This document shows, in pieces, positions 14,959 through 21,693 of a DNA stretch of 24,523 nt. Every line of letters begins with the position of its first letter. Position 1 is the stretch's first letter. Source of the DNA: JBBTVP01 sp038063175. GTDB lineage: Bacteria; Patescibacteriota; Minisyncoccia; UBA6257; 1-14-0-10-40-38. The stretch covers positions 1-24,523 of the forward strand of contig JBBTVP010000005.1 in the NCBI GenBank assembly GCA_038063175.1. Direction: 5' to 3'. Under the pieces are notes generated by a model that did no database searches, was not told the DNA's origin, and worked only from the letters and a program-made list of their open reading frames with translations. The position numbers and the translations under genes are program-made.

Positions 14959-15975
14959 ATGCTAAGTATCGCAAGGAAAAAACTGACATGGGCCACTATC
15001 GCGACTCTCATTCCAGTCGTATTCCTTACTATGATGATTTCTGGGACTGCGGCATCTCGCGGCGATGATTTTTCGCTCGATGTAAGGCAGTCAATCTTTG
15101 GAGGTCCTGGTAAATCGCCGGTGTCCCCCGAGGCGGAAATCTCGCTTGTGGCGAATTATACCCTTGGCGCAGCTGAATCGATTACCGAAGAAGATCCTGT
15201 ATCATTTGAAACATCAGACGGATCGCTTGCCGTTCAGACTACCTCGGGAGGGAGTCTCACGACGCGCGATGGACTTACTATTTACCGGGCAATCAAAGGA
15301 GAAACCCTTTCAAAAGTTGCGGCAAACTTCGGTGTTTCCTTAAACACAATTCTTTGGGCAAATCCCTCACTCAAGGGCAAGGCGCTGAAGGCAGGCGATG
15401 AGATGATTATCCTTCCAGTCTCTGGCGTACTCCATCGTGCCGAGGAAGGAGAAACCGTCACGGGAATCGCCGTACTCTACGGTATTTCTGAAGCTGAAAT
15501 TACATCCGTGAGCTCAAGACCTTCCGACGAACCTCTGAAAGAAGGCGATACGATTGTGGTGCCTGGTGGAAAACCGCGACGGGTGCTCGGGGCCGAGGCA
15601 AACTTGCCAAATATTCCCGGATACTTTGCTATTCCTGCTGCCGGCTGGAACTGGGGCGTACTCCATCCCAAAAATGCGGTTGATATTTCAAACACATGCG
15701 GCACGCCGGTTGCTGCGGCTGCTGAAGGGTTGGTGGTAGCGGCGGATAGTCCCGCAGATTGGAACGAAGGGTACGGAGGATTTATTGAAATTGAGCACCC
15801 GAACGGCACCGCGACGCGCTATGGTCACTTAAACAAAGTTGCAGTAACTGTTGGATCATATGTTGCACGCCTCGAGAAGATTGGAGAGATTGGAAACACG
15901 GGAAACGTTACCGGGCCTACCGGTTGCCACCTCCACTTCGAAGTACGCGGTGCAAAGAATCCGCTCACGAGGTAG
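14959..15975 (+). CDS. LysM-domain M23 family metallopeptidase
   Basis: 338 residues from ATG 14,959. An upstream ATG at 14,896 would overlap the divergent helicase start and does not begin with the signal segment. A membrane anchor or signal peptide (about 8-30) is followed by two LysM peptidoglycan-binding repeats (about 108-153, with YRAIKGETLSKVAANFGVS, and 159-201, with HRAEEGETVTGIAVLYGIS). A C-terminal M23 (LytM-type) domain follows. The zinc-site residues visible are H236 and D242 (LHPKNAVDIS), H290 (RYGH) and H324/H326 (CHLHFEV), all intact. The product is expected to cleave peptide cross-links of cell-wall peptidoglycan outside the membrane. An inserted-looking palindromic element follows the stop and separates it from ruvA. 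Confidence 0.94.
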   Translation: MLSIARKKLTWATIATLIPVVFLTMMISGTAASRGDDFSLDVRQSIFGGPGKSPVSPEAEISLVANYTLGAAESITEEDPVSFETSDGSLAVQTTSGGSLTTRDGLTIYRAIKGETLSKVAANFGVSLNTILWANPSLKGKALKAGDEMIILPVSGVLHRAEEGETVTGIAVLYGISEAEITSVSSRPSDEPLKEGDTIVVPGGKPRRVLGAEANLPNIPGYFAIPAAGWNWGVLHPKNAVDISNTCGTPVAAAAEGLVVAADSPADWNEGYGGFIEIEHPNGTATRYGHLNKVAVTVGSYVARLEKIGEIGNTGNVTGPTGCHLHFEVRGAKNPLTR

Positions 15976-15998
15976 CTAACAGAATAGTTGCTTCATCT

Positions 15999-16072
15999 AA
16001 AGAACCATCTCTCCTCGAGAGCGCTCCGAGGCCGCTAGGCCGGTCTTACTCTCTCGGAGACGATGGTTCTTT
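15999..16072. repeat. 74-bp imperfect palindromic element between the M23 gene and ruvA
   Basis: Perfect 11-bp arms AAAGAACCATC (15,999-16,009) and GATGGTTCTTT (16,062-16,072) enclose a second, imperfect arm pair (TCTCCTCGAGAG against CTCTCTCGGAGAC) and a GC-rich core GGCCGCTAGGCC. The layered-stem design resembles the elements at 20,154-20,227 and 21,694-21,820. It may double as a terminator for the peptidase gene, though no clean T-tract follows. Confidence 0.8.
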
Positions 16073-16096
16073 ATGCTCATGGGGGACTTTTAGCGC

Positions 16097-16102
16097 TATA
16101 AT
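16097..16102 (+). promoter_or_regulatory. TATAAT -10 box eight bases before ruvA ATG
   Basis: A perfect TATAAT is followed by GATTCTCT and ATG 16,111, so transcription should begin within about 2 nt of the start codon. No SD is possible in so short a leader. No good -35 is seen. Confidence 0.55.
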
Positions 16103-16110
16103 GATTCTCT

Positions 16111-16692
16111 ATGATCCGATCAGTCTCGGGGAAACTCTCTAGAAAGCAGCCGGGCTTTGCGGTTATAGACGCAGGACCGGTGAGTTTCAAAATATTCGTC
16201 TCTTCCGCAACGTTCGAGCGTCTGCCGCAGGTGGGCGCAGTGGTACGCCTCGCAACGTATCTCCACGTGCGCGAAAACGCACTCGAACTCTATGGATTTC
16301 TTCACGAAGCCGAACTCGATCTTTTTGAGCGTCTGAACACTGTTTCAGGAATCGGTCCCAAATCGGCGCTTGGCATTATGAGCATTGCGCGTGTGGAGCA
16401 GCTCATTGCGGCAATTAATGAAGGCCGTCCCGAACTTCTGACGCGCGCTTCTGGTATTGGCAGGAAAACCGCAGAGCGGGCGATACTTGAACTCAAAGGA
16501 AAGCTCTCTGCTCTAAAAACTCCCGAGACACTCCGGCTTATGGAATCCGACCTCGAGCTTGAGGAGACGCTCATAAGTCTTGGGTTTAGCAGGAGCGATG
16601 CGAAATCAGCAATCGAGAAGGTTGATCCCGCAACTGCGGGGTTTCCCGAGCGGTTACGGGAAGCACTCCGTAAGGGAAAGCAACATAGATAG
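16111..16692 (+). CDS. ruvA: Holliday junction branch migration protein RuvA
   Basis: 193 residues, close to the usual ~200. RuvA tetramers bind four-way junctions and target the RuvB motor. The OB-fold domain covers about 1-64, followed by the two helix-hairpin-helix motifs, LNTVSGIGPKSALGIM (about 75-90) and LLTRASGIGRKTAERAILEL (about 110-129). The small C-terminal RuvB-binding domain (about 148-193) has LEETLISLGFSRSDAKSAI. No ruvB or ruvC lies next to it here. The start codon is preceded by TATAAT at leaderless spacing. The assignment is secure from both HhH motifs and the domain order. Confidence 0.96.
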   Translation: MIRSVSGKLSRKQPGFAVIDAGPVSFKIFVSSATFERLPQVGAVVRLATYLHVRENALELYGFLHEAELDLFERLNTVSGIGPKSALGIMSIARVEQLIAAINEGRPELLTRASGIGRKTAERAILELKGKLSALKTPETLRLMESDLELEETLISLGFSRSDAKSAIEKVDPATAGFPERLREALRKGKQHR

Positions 16693-16713
16693 TTCATAGG
16701 AAATTCATTTTTC

Positions 16714-16742
16714 TTGACTTTTTCACATTCCGTGGGTATATT
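16714..16742 (+). promoter_or_regulatory. Sigma70-type promoter TTGACT-17-TATATT
   Basis: The -35 TTGACT (16,714-16,719) and -10 TATATT (16,737-16,742) are separated by exactly 17 bases, one of the clearest promoters in the window. The start would be near 16,749, giving a leader of about 83 nt to ATG 16,832. This is why the in-frame ATG at 16,766 is not preferred. Confidence 0.75.
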
Positions 16743-16807
16743 TTATTCCAGTACGCCGTTTTCCCATGTCTGGATTTCCAGGCCGAACGGCGAACAGAGC
16801 AAGGGCG

Positions 16808-16833
16808 ATTGGAACCAAAAGGAGAGTTCCAAT
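16808..16833 (+). promoter_or_regulatory. Hairpin presenting the Shine-Dalgarno site in its loop
   Basis: ATTGGAAC (16,808-16,815) and GTTCCAAT (16,826-16,833) are perfect complements. The ten-base loop CAAAAGGAGA carries the SD sequence AAGGAG. The right arm includes the A and T of the ATG at 16,832, so folding would hold the start codon in a stem while exposing the SD. Confidence 0.6.
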
Positions 16834-17353
16834 GCAGGAAAGAAGTGAGGGATCCGATTCCGCAGGGCGAACACGCCGAGTGGTGCTGCCGGATCAACGA
16901 GTGAACGAAATCCTGCGAAGACAGGCAGCCGACAGGAAGAGGCGGGGCGTCACAGTCTCGCCTTCGAATCACGGCATCCGTGTCATGGACAGATCGATAG
17001 GACGCTTGCGCGAACCCGATCCCGTCAGACATCGGCTCGATGAGACCGGATTCGTTCAGATCTGCATGGCGAATATGGCGGAGTCGTCGGAAGAAGTCGA
17101 AGCCGACGAAACAGCGGTAGCGACGGAGGGCTTCGCCTACGTGCCAGAAGTTTCTGGCGGGGATGCAGACGATGGCGCCGTAGCCGTAGTCACAGACTTC
17201 GCTGTGACGACCAACGTATACGACCTCGCCGATCCCTACGGGGATGCCGACTGCGACGAAGAAGATGAGGTCGATGACCTCACTTCCGAGGATTGCGTCA
17301 ACGACGTCGACGACGAATTCGTCGATGAGGATTCAATTCTCCACTTCGAATAG
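16832..17353 (+). CDS. Unrecognised protein with basic N-terminus and very acidic C-terminus
   Basis: 173 residues from ATG 16,832, chosen because AAGGAG lies 7 nt upstream. Residues 11-70 are Arg-rich (RTRRVVLPDQRVNEILRRQAADRKRRG). From about residue 83 the composition becomes acidic, and residues 131-168 are dominated by Asp and Glu with two Cys. There is no membrane helix or signal. The charge split suggests a nucleic-acid-facing N-terminus and an acidic mimic or chaperone-like tail, but this is only inference. The gene has its own -35/-10 promoter and a strong terminator, so it is a monocistronic unit between ruvA and murE. Codons favour C-ending forms (GAC, TTC, GCC) more than the neighbours. 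The family is unknown. Confidence 0.7.
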   Translation: MQERSEGSDSAGRTRRVVLPDQRVNEILRRQAADRKRRGVTVSPSNHGIRVMDRSIGRLREPDPVRHRLDETGFVQICMANMAESSEEVEADETAVATEGFAYVPEVSGGDADDGAVAVVTDFAVTTNVYDLADPYGDADCDEEDEVDDLTSEDCVNDVDDEFVDEDSILHFE

Positions 17354-17374
17354 AGACGAGTCTCGCACACGTAC

Positions 17375-17414
17375 AGCTCCCGAAACGCACACGCGTTCCG
17401 GGAGCTCTTTTTTT
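17375..17414 (+). terminator. Rho-independent terminator
   Basis: AGCTCCCGAAACGC pairs with GCGTTCCGGGAGCT over 14 positions with one mismatch, around the loop ACAC, followed by CTTTTTTT. It lies 22 bases after the stop of the acidic-tail gene and just before the murE promoter. Confidence 0.93.
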
Positions 17415-17422
17415 CAAACAGT

Positions 17423-17452
17423 TTGATAACTATGCTGATTTTTCGGTACACT
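17423..17452 (+). promoter_or_regulatory. Promoter TTGATA-18-TACACT with leaderless spacing to murE
   Basis: TTGATA (17,423-17,428) and TACACT (17,447-17,452) have an 18-base spacer. ATG 17,459 follows the -10 after only 6 nt, so the mRNA should start at the start codon. In-frame starts further upstream would lie inside the promoter and are therefore rejected. Confidence 0.62.
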
Positions 17453-17458
17453 CATTTT

Positions 17459-18709
17459 ATGAATCTCTGGGAACGTGTGAAGCGCTGGTACCACTTTGTA
17501 CTCGTGTTCCTTGGTAATCTCTGGTATGGGTTCCCTTCAAAGGAAATTTTTTTGGTGGGGGTTACCGGAACGAAAGGGAAATCTACGGTTGCAGAACTCA
17601 TCTCCTGGATTCTCGAATCCGCAGGTAAAAAAACCGCGGTACTTTCCTCGGTACGCGTGAAGGTAGGAGATGAAAGCCACCCGAACGAAACCGGCAACAC
17701 CATGCCCGGGCGTTTTGCGATCCCGAAGTTTCTCCGCGCGGCGGTGCGGGCGAAGTGCGAATATGCGATTGTTGAAGTTACCTCGCAGGGAGTTGCCCAG
17801 TATCGGCACCGGTTTCTAGATTTCGACACCGGAATTTTTTTGAACCTCCACCCTGAACACATCGAGGCGCACGGTTCATTCGAGGCGTACCGGGCTGCCA
17901 AGGTAAGATTTTTCGAAGATATCGCGAAACGATCCTGCAAAGCGAGAAAAAGTTTTTTTGTGAATGGCGAAGATCGGAACCGCGATCACTTCTTTGATGC
18001 AGCACACCAGGCAGGTGATTTTAAATATTTCAGCCGGGAAAATTTCGTGGAGATGAAGCTCGCGCGAGGAAAGGTTTCAATCGGAGACTGGCTCGAGAAC
18101 GATTTCAACCTCGAGAATGCCGCCGCCGCCACAAAGTTTGCAGAATCTCGCGGTATTCCTTGGGAAACTATCCGACGAGCGCTCGCGTCGTTCCGAGGGA
18201 TACCGGGTCGCATGGAAATCGTCCAAGAGAAACCATTTCGGGTGATCGTGGACTATGCGCACACTCCCGATTCGCTCCGTGCGGCGTACCGGGCGGTTAC
18301 TGACGGAACCGAATCGCGGAAAAGAAATCTTATCTGTGTGTTGAGTTCTGATGGGGGAAGTCGTGACAAGTGGAAGCGTCCGGAGCTCGGAAAGATTGCG
18401 GCTGAATTTTGCCGCGAGATTGTCATTACCGAGGAGAACTCTTACGGCGACGACGTGCGGAACATCCTTACTGATGTCCGAAGCGGCATCCCAAAAGAAT
18501 TCCCTCATGAGCGGATCCATGAAATCTCTGACCGGAGAGAAGCCATGCGCCTTGCGGTGAAACTTGCGAAGCGGGGAGACACGGTGATCGCAACCGGTAA
18601 AGGGAGCGAGCCATTTTTGCGACGAGGGAAATCTTTCAAAATTCGATGGAACGATCGAGTGGTGTTTGAAGAGGCGCTGCAAGCGCTAAGCGCATCTTCC
18701 AAAAATTGA
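17459..18709 (+). CDS. murE: MurE-like Mur ligase, N-terminally short
   Basis: 416 residues. Mur ligases add an amino acid to the UDP-MurNAc-peptide precursor using ATP. Visible motifs: P-loop GTKGKST (37-43), TMPGRFAI, NLHPEHIEAHGSFEAYRAAKVRFF (with K148 the likely carbamylated lysine), NAAAATKFAESRGIP, GIPGRMEIV (248-255), VDYAHTPDSL (264-273) and ATGKGSEPF (378-386). The P-loop begins near residue 37 instead of about 110, so the UDP-binding N-terminal domain of classical MurE is absent and replaced by a short hydrophobic helix. The DNPR motif that selects meso-diaminopimelate is replaced by TEENSYGDD, so the amino acid added cannot be called. Such short MurE-like ligases occur in CPR genomes. 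Confidence 0.88.
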   Translation: MNLWERVKRWYHFVLVFLGNLWYGFPSKEIFLVGVTGTKGKSTVAELISWILESAGKKTAVLSSVRVKVGDESHPNETGNTMPGRFAIPKFLRAAVRAKCEYAIVEVTSQGVAQYRHRFLDFDTGIFLNLHPEHIEAHGSFEAYRAAKVRFFEDIAKRSCKARKSFFVNGEDRNRDHFFDAAHQAGDFKYFSRENFVEMKLARGKVSIGDWLENDFNLENAAAATKFAESRGIPWETIRRALASFRGIPGRMEIVQEKPFRVIVDYAHTPDSLRAAYRAVTDGTESRKRNLICVLSSDGGSRDKWKRPELGKIAAEFCREIVITEENSYGDDVRNILTDVRSGIPKEFPHERIHEISDRREAMRLAVKLAKRGDTVIATGKGSEPFLRRGKSFKIRWNDRVVFEEALQALSASSKN

Positions 18710-18733
18710 CATCTTCATAAAAGTATGTATTAT
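18706..18733 (+). promoter_or_regulatory. Sigma70-type promoter TTGACA-16-TATTAT
   Basis: A consensus -35 TTGACA (18,706-18,711) overlaps the end of murE. TATTAT (18,728-18,733) follows after 16 bases. The start near 18,740 excludes an upstream ATG at 18,732 as the translation start of the next gene. Confidence 0.75.
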
Positions 18734-18800
18734 GTACTCACTCAAATGTTGCCACGGTGGCAGCAGGAGAGTGTTCTTTGAACTACTTTGCAGGGAATAT

Positions 18801-19103
18801 ATGGCATCGAGAAAAGAGGAAAGGCGTCACCGAATAATACTCATTCGGAGAATCGGTCTTCCGGATTCCGAGGGTGCAGAGTTCGTGGTGGGCCCCGCAG
18901 ATCCACAGCTCACACTCGAGGATATCAAGAGGGCTGCACGTGACCCGAAGCTGGTTCACTTGAAAGATCGCCAGATCGCCATCACCGCAACCACGACAGA
19001 CGACGAAGGCTACACCATGGTCCAACTCGTTCCGGTCGGGGACGCGTTGGACTTCAATAAGCCTTTTACCCCGGCATGCCGGAAGGTGCGCAGGGTGGGC
19101 TAG
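18801..19103 (+). CDS. Unrecognised small basic protein
   Basis: 100 residues from ATG 18,801, preceded by AGGGA 4 nt upstream. In-frame alternatives at 18,732 (inside the promoter) and GTG 18,771 (SD only 1 nt away) are less suitable. The N-terminus is strongly basic (MASRKEERRHRIILIRRIGL). The middle has DPQLTLEDIKRAARDPKLVHL and the beta-like RQIAITATTTDDEGYTMVQLVPVG, and the end is basic again. There is no membrane helix and no known motif. Like the acidic-tail gene on the other side of murE, it is monocistronic, with its own consensus promoter and a strong terminator. This style suggests independently regulated or strongly expressed genes. The function is unknown. Confidence 0.68.
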   Translation: MASRKEERRHRIILIRRIGLPDSEGAEFVVGPADPQLTLEDIKRAARDPKLVHLKDRQIAITATTTDDEGYTMVQLVPVGDALDFNKPFTPACRKVRRVG

Positions 19104-19132
19104 TCAATGCCCTTCTCGCGAGAATTGCACGG

Positions 19133-19171
19133 AGCCGCAGCGATTTACGAATCGCGGCGGCTTCTTTTTTT
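19133..19171 (+). terminator. Rho-independent terminator
   Basis: AGCCGCAGCGATT pairs with AATCGCGGCGGCT, 13 positions with one mismatch around a four-base loop, followed by TCTTTTTTT. It lies about 30 bases after the stop of the small basic protein gene. Confidence 0.92.
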
Positions 19172-19265
19172 ATCTCCACACATTACATCACGATGCGAGA
19201 GTTATATGATCAAGCTCAAAACATCCCGCACTGCAGCGCGGGGTTCATTTTACTTTCTAACGTCG

Positions 19266-19271
19266 TATAAT
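19266..19271 (+). promoter_or_regulatory. TATAAT -10 box for the beta-CASP gene
   Basis: A perfect TATAAT lies 19 nt before ATG 19,291, giving a leader of about 13 nt. The leader holds a weak purine run (AAGAGC). No clear -35 is seen. The 94 bases between this box and the terminator at 19,171 hold a weak CCCGC...GCGGG hairpin and nothing else recognised. Confidence 0.5.
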
Positions 19272-19290
19272 AGAAGAACTCAAGAGCAAT

Positions 19291-20709
19291 ATGAACATTA
19301 CATTCCACGGCGGTGCAAAGATGGTAACAGGAGCGAACTACGTTATCGAACACGAGGGCGTCTCTATTGCGATCGACTGCGGTCTTCACCAAGGATCTGC
19401 ATTTTGTGAAAAACATAACTGGGAGTCATTCCCGTACGACCCATCGAAACTCACCGCAGTATTTGTGACCCACGCGCACATTGATCACACCGGGCGCTTG
19501 CCGCAGCTCGTGAAACGCGGCTTCAGGGGAAAGGTATATTCAACGCCGCCCACCCGGGATGCCGCTATTCTTCTTCTTGAAGACTCTGATCACCTTCTTG
19601 CGGAAGAGGCGGAACGCTTCGGAAAGCCGCCGATCTACGAAGCAGGGGATATCGTGGCACTCCACGCGCGCTGGGAAACGGTTGAATACCATACTCCGAT
19701 CTCGGTCGGCCCATTCACGGTGACTTTTTTCAGTGCGGGACATATCTTGGGATCAGCATTCATCATGGTGGAGTTTCAAACGAAGCTTGGGAGAAAGGAA
19801 ACCGTCGTCTTTTCAGGAGATCTTGGGAATTCTCCAACACCTTTAATTGGTTCGCGGGAAGAGCTCCCGAAACATCCGGACTATCTCGTGCTTGAATCAA
19901 CATATGGCGACCGGGCACATGAAGACCTCGCCGCGCGGAAAGAAATTTTAGAAGATCTTGTTGAGGATACCGTGAAGCGTCGCGGCGTACTCATGATTCC
20001 TGCGTTTGCCATGGAGCGGACCCAGGAAATTCTCTACGAACTAAACGATCTCGCGGAAGCAGGGCGAATCCCGAGGATTCCCATTTTCCTCGACAGTCCG
20101 CTCGCGATTAAACTCACTGACGTATACCGGAAATATGATAGATATCTCACTCACCCCGTTAGAAGCCGCCCTCCCGCTAAAAGCGGGACGGCTACGGCCG
20201 CTTTGGGGCGACCTGCTTCTAACGGGGATGACCGCGCACACCTTTTTAGATTTCCCGGGCTGACCATGACGGAAACCACGGAAGCATCAAAGGCGATAAA
20301 CAGCGTACCTGCTCCGAAAATCATCATCGCGGGATCAGGCATGCTCCACGGGGGGCGTATCCTCCACCATGCGAAGCGGTACTTACCTGATCCGAAAAGT
20401 ACGCTTCTTCTTATTGGATATCAGGCGGCGGGATCGATTGGGCGACAGATCTTCGAAGGAGCTTCCCATGTGCGGATTCACCACGAAGATGTTCCTGTTG
20501 CTGCACGAGTGAAGGCGATTGGGGGGTATTCAGCGCACGCGGACCAGCCACAGCTTTTAGGATGGGTTCGGCCTGCGAGAGAAAGTCTACGACGCGTATT
20601 TCTTGTGCAGGGCGAGCCGATGGCTGCAGATGCGCTCGCGAGGAAAATCGTGGATGAATTCGCGGTTGCTGCCGAAGTTCCTGATTTAGGTGATACGCGA
20701 GAGCTATAG
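19291..20709 (+). CDS. Beta-CASP metallo-beta-lactamase-fold hydrolase (RNA-processing type)
   Basis: 472 residues. The metallo-beta-lactamase core shows HAHIDHTG (61-68), GHILGSAFI with its metal-binding His, and FSGDLGN. The beta-CASP module follows with LESTYGDRAHED and IPAFAMERTQEIL, and the C-terminal motifs IIIAGSGMLHGGRILHHAKRYL and GGYSAHADQPQLL. This architecture matches CPSF73-like nucleases that act on RNA, present in bacteria as well as archaea, so RNA processing or decay is likely. The zinc ligands seem complete. Residues about 288-312 (HPVRSRPPAKSGTATAALGR and on to SNG) do not fit the family and are encoded by a palindromic element, an in-frame insertion in the beta-CASP region. 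It is a single gene with its own -10. Confidence 0.93.
   Translation: MNITFHGGAKMVTGANYVIEHEGVSIAIDCGLHQGSAFCEKHNWESFPYDPSKLTAVFVTHAHIDHTGRLPQLVKRGFRGKVYSTPPTRDAAILLLEDSDHLLAEEAERFGKPPIYEAGDIVALHARWETVEYHTPISVGPFTVTFFSAGHILGSAFIMVEFQTKLGRKETVVFSGDLGNSPTPLIGSREELPKHPDYLVLESTYGDRAHEDLAARKEILEDLVEDTVKRRGVLMIPAFAMERTQEILYELNDLAEAGRIPRIPIFLDSPLAIKLTDVYRKYDRYLTHPVRSRPPAKSGTATAALGRPASNGDDRAHLFRFPGLTMTETTEASKAINSVPAPKIIIAGSGMLHGGRILHHAKRYLPDPKSTLLLIGYQAAGSIGRQIFEGASHVRIHHEDVPVAARVKAIGGYSAHADQPQLLGWVRPARESLRRVFLVQGEPMAADALARKIVDEFAVAAEVPDLGDTREL
20154..20227. repeat. 74-bp palindromic element inserted in frame in the beta-CASP gene
   Basis: Perfect 13-bp arms CCCCGTTAGAAGC (20,154-20,166) and GCTTCTAACGGGG (20,215-20,227) enclose an inner hairpin CCCGCT-AAA-AGCGGG and a GC-rich core (CGGCTACGGCCG). 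The reading frame stays open through it. The size and nested-stem design equal those of the intergenic element at 15,999-16,072, though the sequences differ. Confidence 0.88.
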
Positions 20710-20714
20710 CGCGG

Positions 20715-20723
20715 TGGTATACT
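20715..20723 (+). promoter_or_regulatory. Extended -10 (TGGTATACT), leaderless spacing to the LOG gene
   Basis: TGG precedes TATACT (20,718-20,723). GATCTCT (7 nt) then separates it from ATG 20,731. The start would fall at the A of ATG or one base before. The spacer nearly matches the GATTCTCT before ruvA. Confidence 0.55.
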
Positions 20724-20730
20724 GATCTCT

Positions 20731-21342
20731 ATGGCAAATCAGAAATCTTTTTTTGAGGCAAAAGGCATCACAAGACCTTACTGTATCCGTTGCAAAATCG
20801 GTATCTCGGGCGCGGCAGAAACCGGCCACTGCGCGATCGATGCGGTAGAAAAGGCGGAGCAACTCGGTCGCGAAGTTGCGAAAGGGGGGCTTGTGCTCGT
20901 GACCGGAGCAACGACCGGTATTCCCTACTGGGCCGCGAAGGGCGCGAAGGAAGAAGGCGGACTTGTGGTGGGGCTTTCTCCCGCAGCATCGGAATCTGCC
21001 CATGTGAAGAGTTACCACTTGCCCGTCGATTACCACGACATCCTTATTTACACTGGCTTCGACTACACTGGCCGAAATCTACTTCTCACGAGAGCGGTTG
21101 ACGGACTCATCGTTGCCTGCGGACGGATGGGAACACTGAACGAGTTCACGGTCGCATTCGAAAATCAAAAACCTATCGGGGTTTTGACTGGCACTGGCGG
21201 CACTGCAGACACGATCGAAGACCTTGTGAAGCGTTCTCATCGGGGACCAGGAAAGATTGTTTATGACAGTGACCCGAAACGGCTTCTTGAAAAGCTTCTT
21301 GTCCTCATAGAAGCAGAGAAGGAAGCGAATGGCACACACTAA
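20731..21342 (+). CDS. LOG/SLOG family Rossmann-fold nucleotide-binding protein
   Basis: 203 residues. The fold is a nucleotide-binding Rossmann type: GISGAAETG (about 23-31), GGLVLVTGATTGIPYWAAKGAKEEGGLVVGLSPAA, and the active-site-like GRMGTLNEF, a form of the (P)GGxGTxxE motif of cytokinin-activating LOG phosphoribohydrolases. Members are often annotated as TIGR00725 or as lysine-decarboxylase-like, and the substrate in CPR bacteria is unknown; a nucleoside-monophosphate N-glycosidase activity is the family-level guess. N-terminal cysteines (CIRCKIG) could bind metal. Its last 14 bases overlap the first codons of the next gene, so the two are translated as a unit. It has an extended -10 promoter at leaderless distance. 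Confidence 0.85.
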   Translation: MANQKSFFEAKGITRPYCIRCKIGISGAAETGHCAIDAVEKAEQLGREVAKGGLVLVTGATTGIPYWAAKGAKEEGGLVVGLSPAASESAHVKSYHLPVDYHDILIYTGFDYTGRNLLLTRAVDGLIVACGRMGTLNEFTVAFENQKPIGVLTGTGGTADTIEDLVKRSHRGPGKIVYDSDPKRLLEKLLVLIEAEKEANGTH

Positions 21343-21691
21343 TATGGTAAAGGTCTTATCAAGGCGAGGAAAGGTCGCGCGAACAAAGAAATCTATGCCA
21401 GCGAAAAAGGCAAAAGAGAAATCTAGCAGGGCCGGCTCTGGCTCTGTGAAACCCATCGGTGTCGTCACTCATTACTATGGAGGTATTGGGGTTGCGATTG
21501 TGAAATTTTCAAAACCAACCAAAGCGGGAACTACGGTCACGTTCCGCGGCGCAACCACTGATTTCAACCAGACGATTTCGTCTCTGCAGTTCGATCACAA
21601 AGACATCGCATCTGCCCCAAAAGGAAAAGAAGTGGGAACCAAGGTGAAAAAAAGGGTTCGGGAAGGCGACCAAGTGTTTCTCGCGGAGTAG
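21329..21691 (+). CDS. Translation elongation factor-like small protein (EF-Tu domain II fold)
   Basis: 120 residues. The core from about residue 40 (KPIGVVTHYYGGIGVAIVKF, then FRGATTDFNQTISSLQFDHKDI and GTKVKKRVREGDQVF) matches small stand-alone proteins named translation elongation factor-like, related to domain II of EF-Tu or SelB and to the peptidase U32 C-terminal domain. No GTPase domain is present. The N-terminus is Lys/Arg-rich (RRGKVARTKKSMPAKKAKEK), suitable for RNA or ribosome contact. ATG 21,329 has AAGGA upstream and overlaps the LOG gene by 14 bases. ATG 21,344, one base after the LOG stop, is the alternative. Function unproven; a role near the ribosome is inferred. Confidence 0.85.
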   Translation: MAHTNMVKVLSRRGKVARTKKSMPAKKAKEKSSRAGSGSVKPIGVVTHYYGGIGVAIVKFSKPTKAGTTVTFRGATTDFNQTISSLQFDHKDIASAPKGKEVGTKVKKRVREGDQVFLAE

Positions 21692-21693
21692 CT

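Noticed and set aside
18077..18682. 201-residue minus-strand ORF opposite murE
   Set aside because: It lies completely within the coding region of a clear Mur ligase and shows no family motif.
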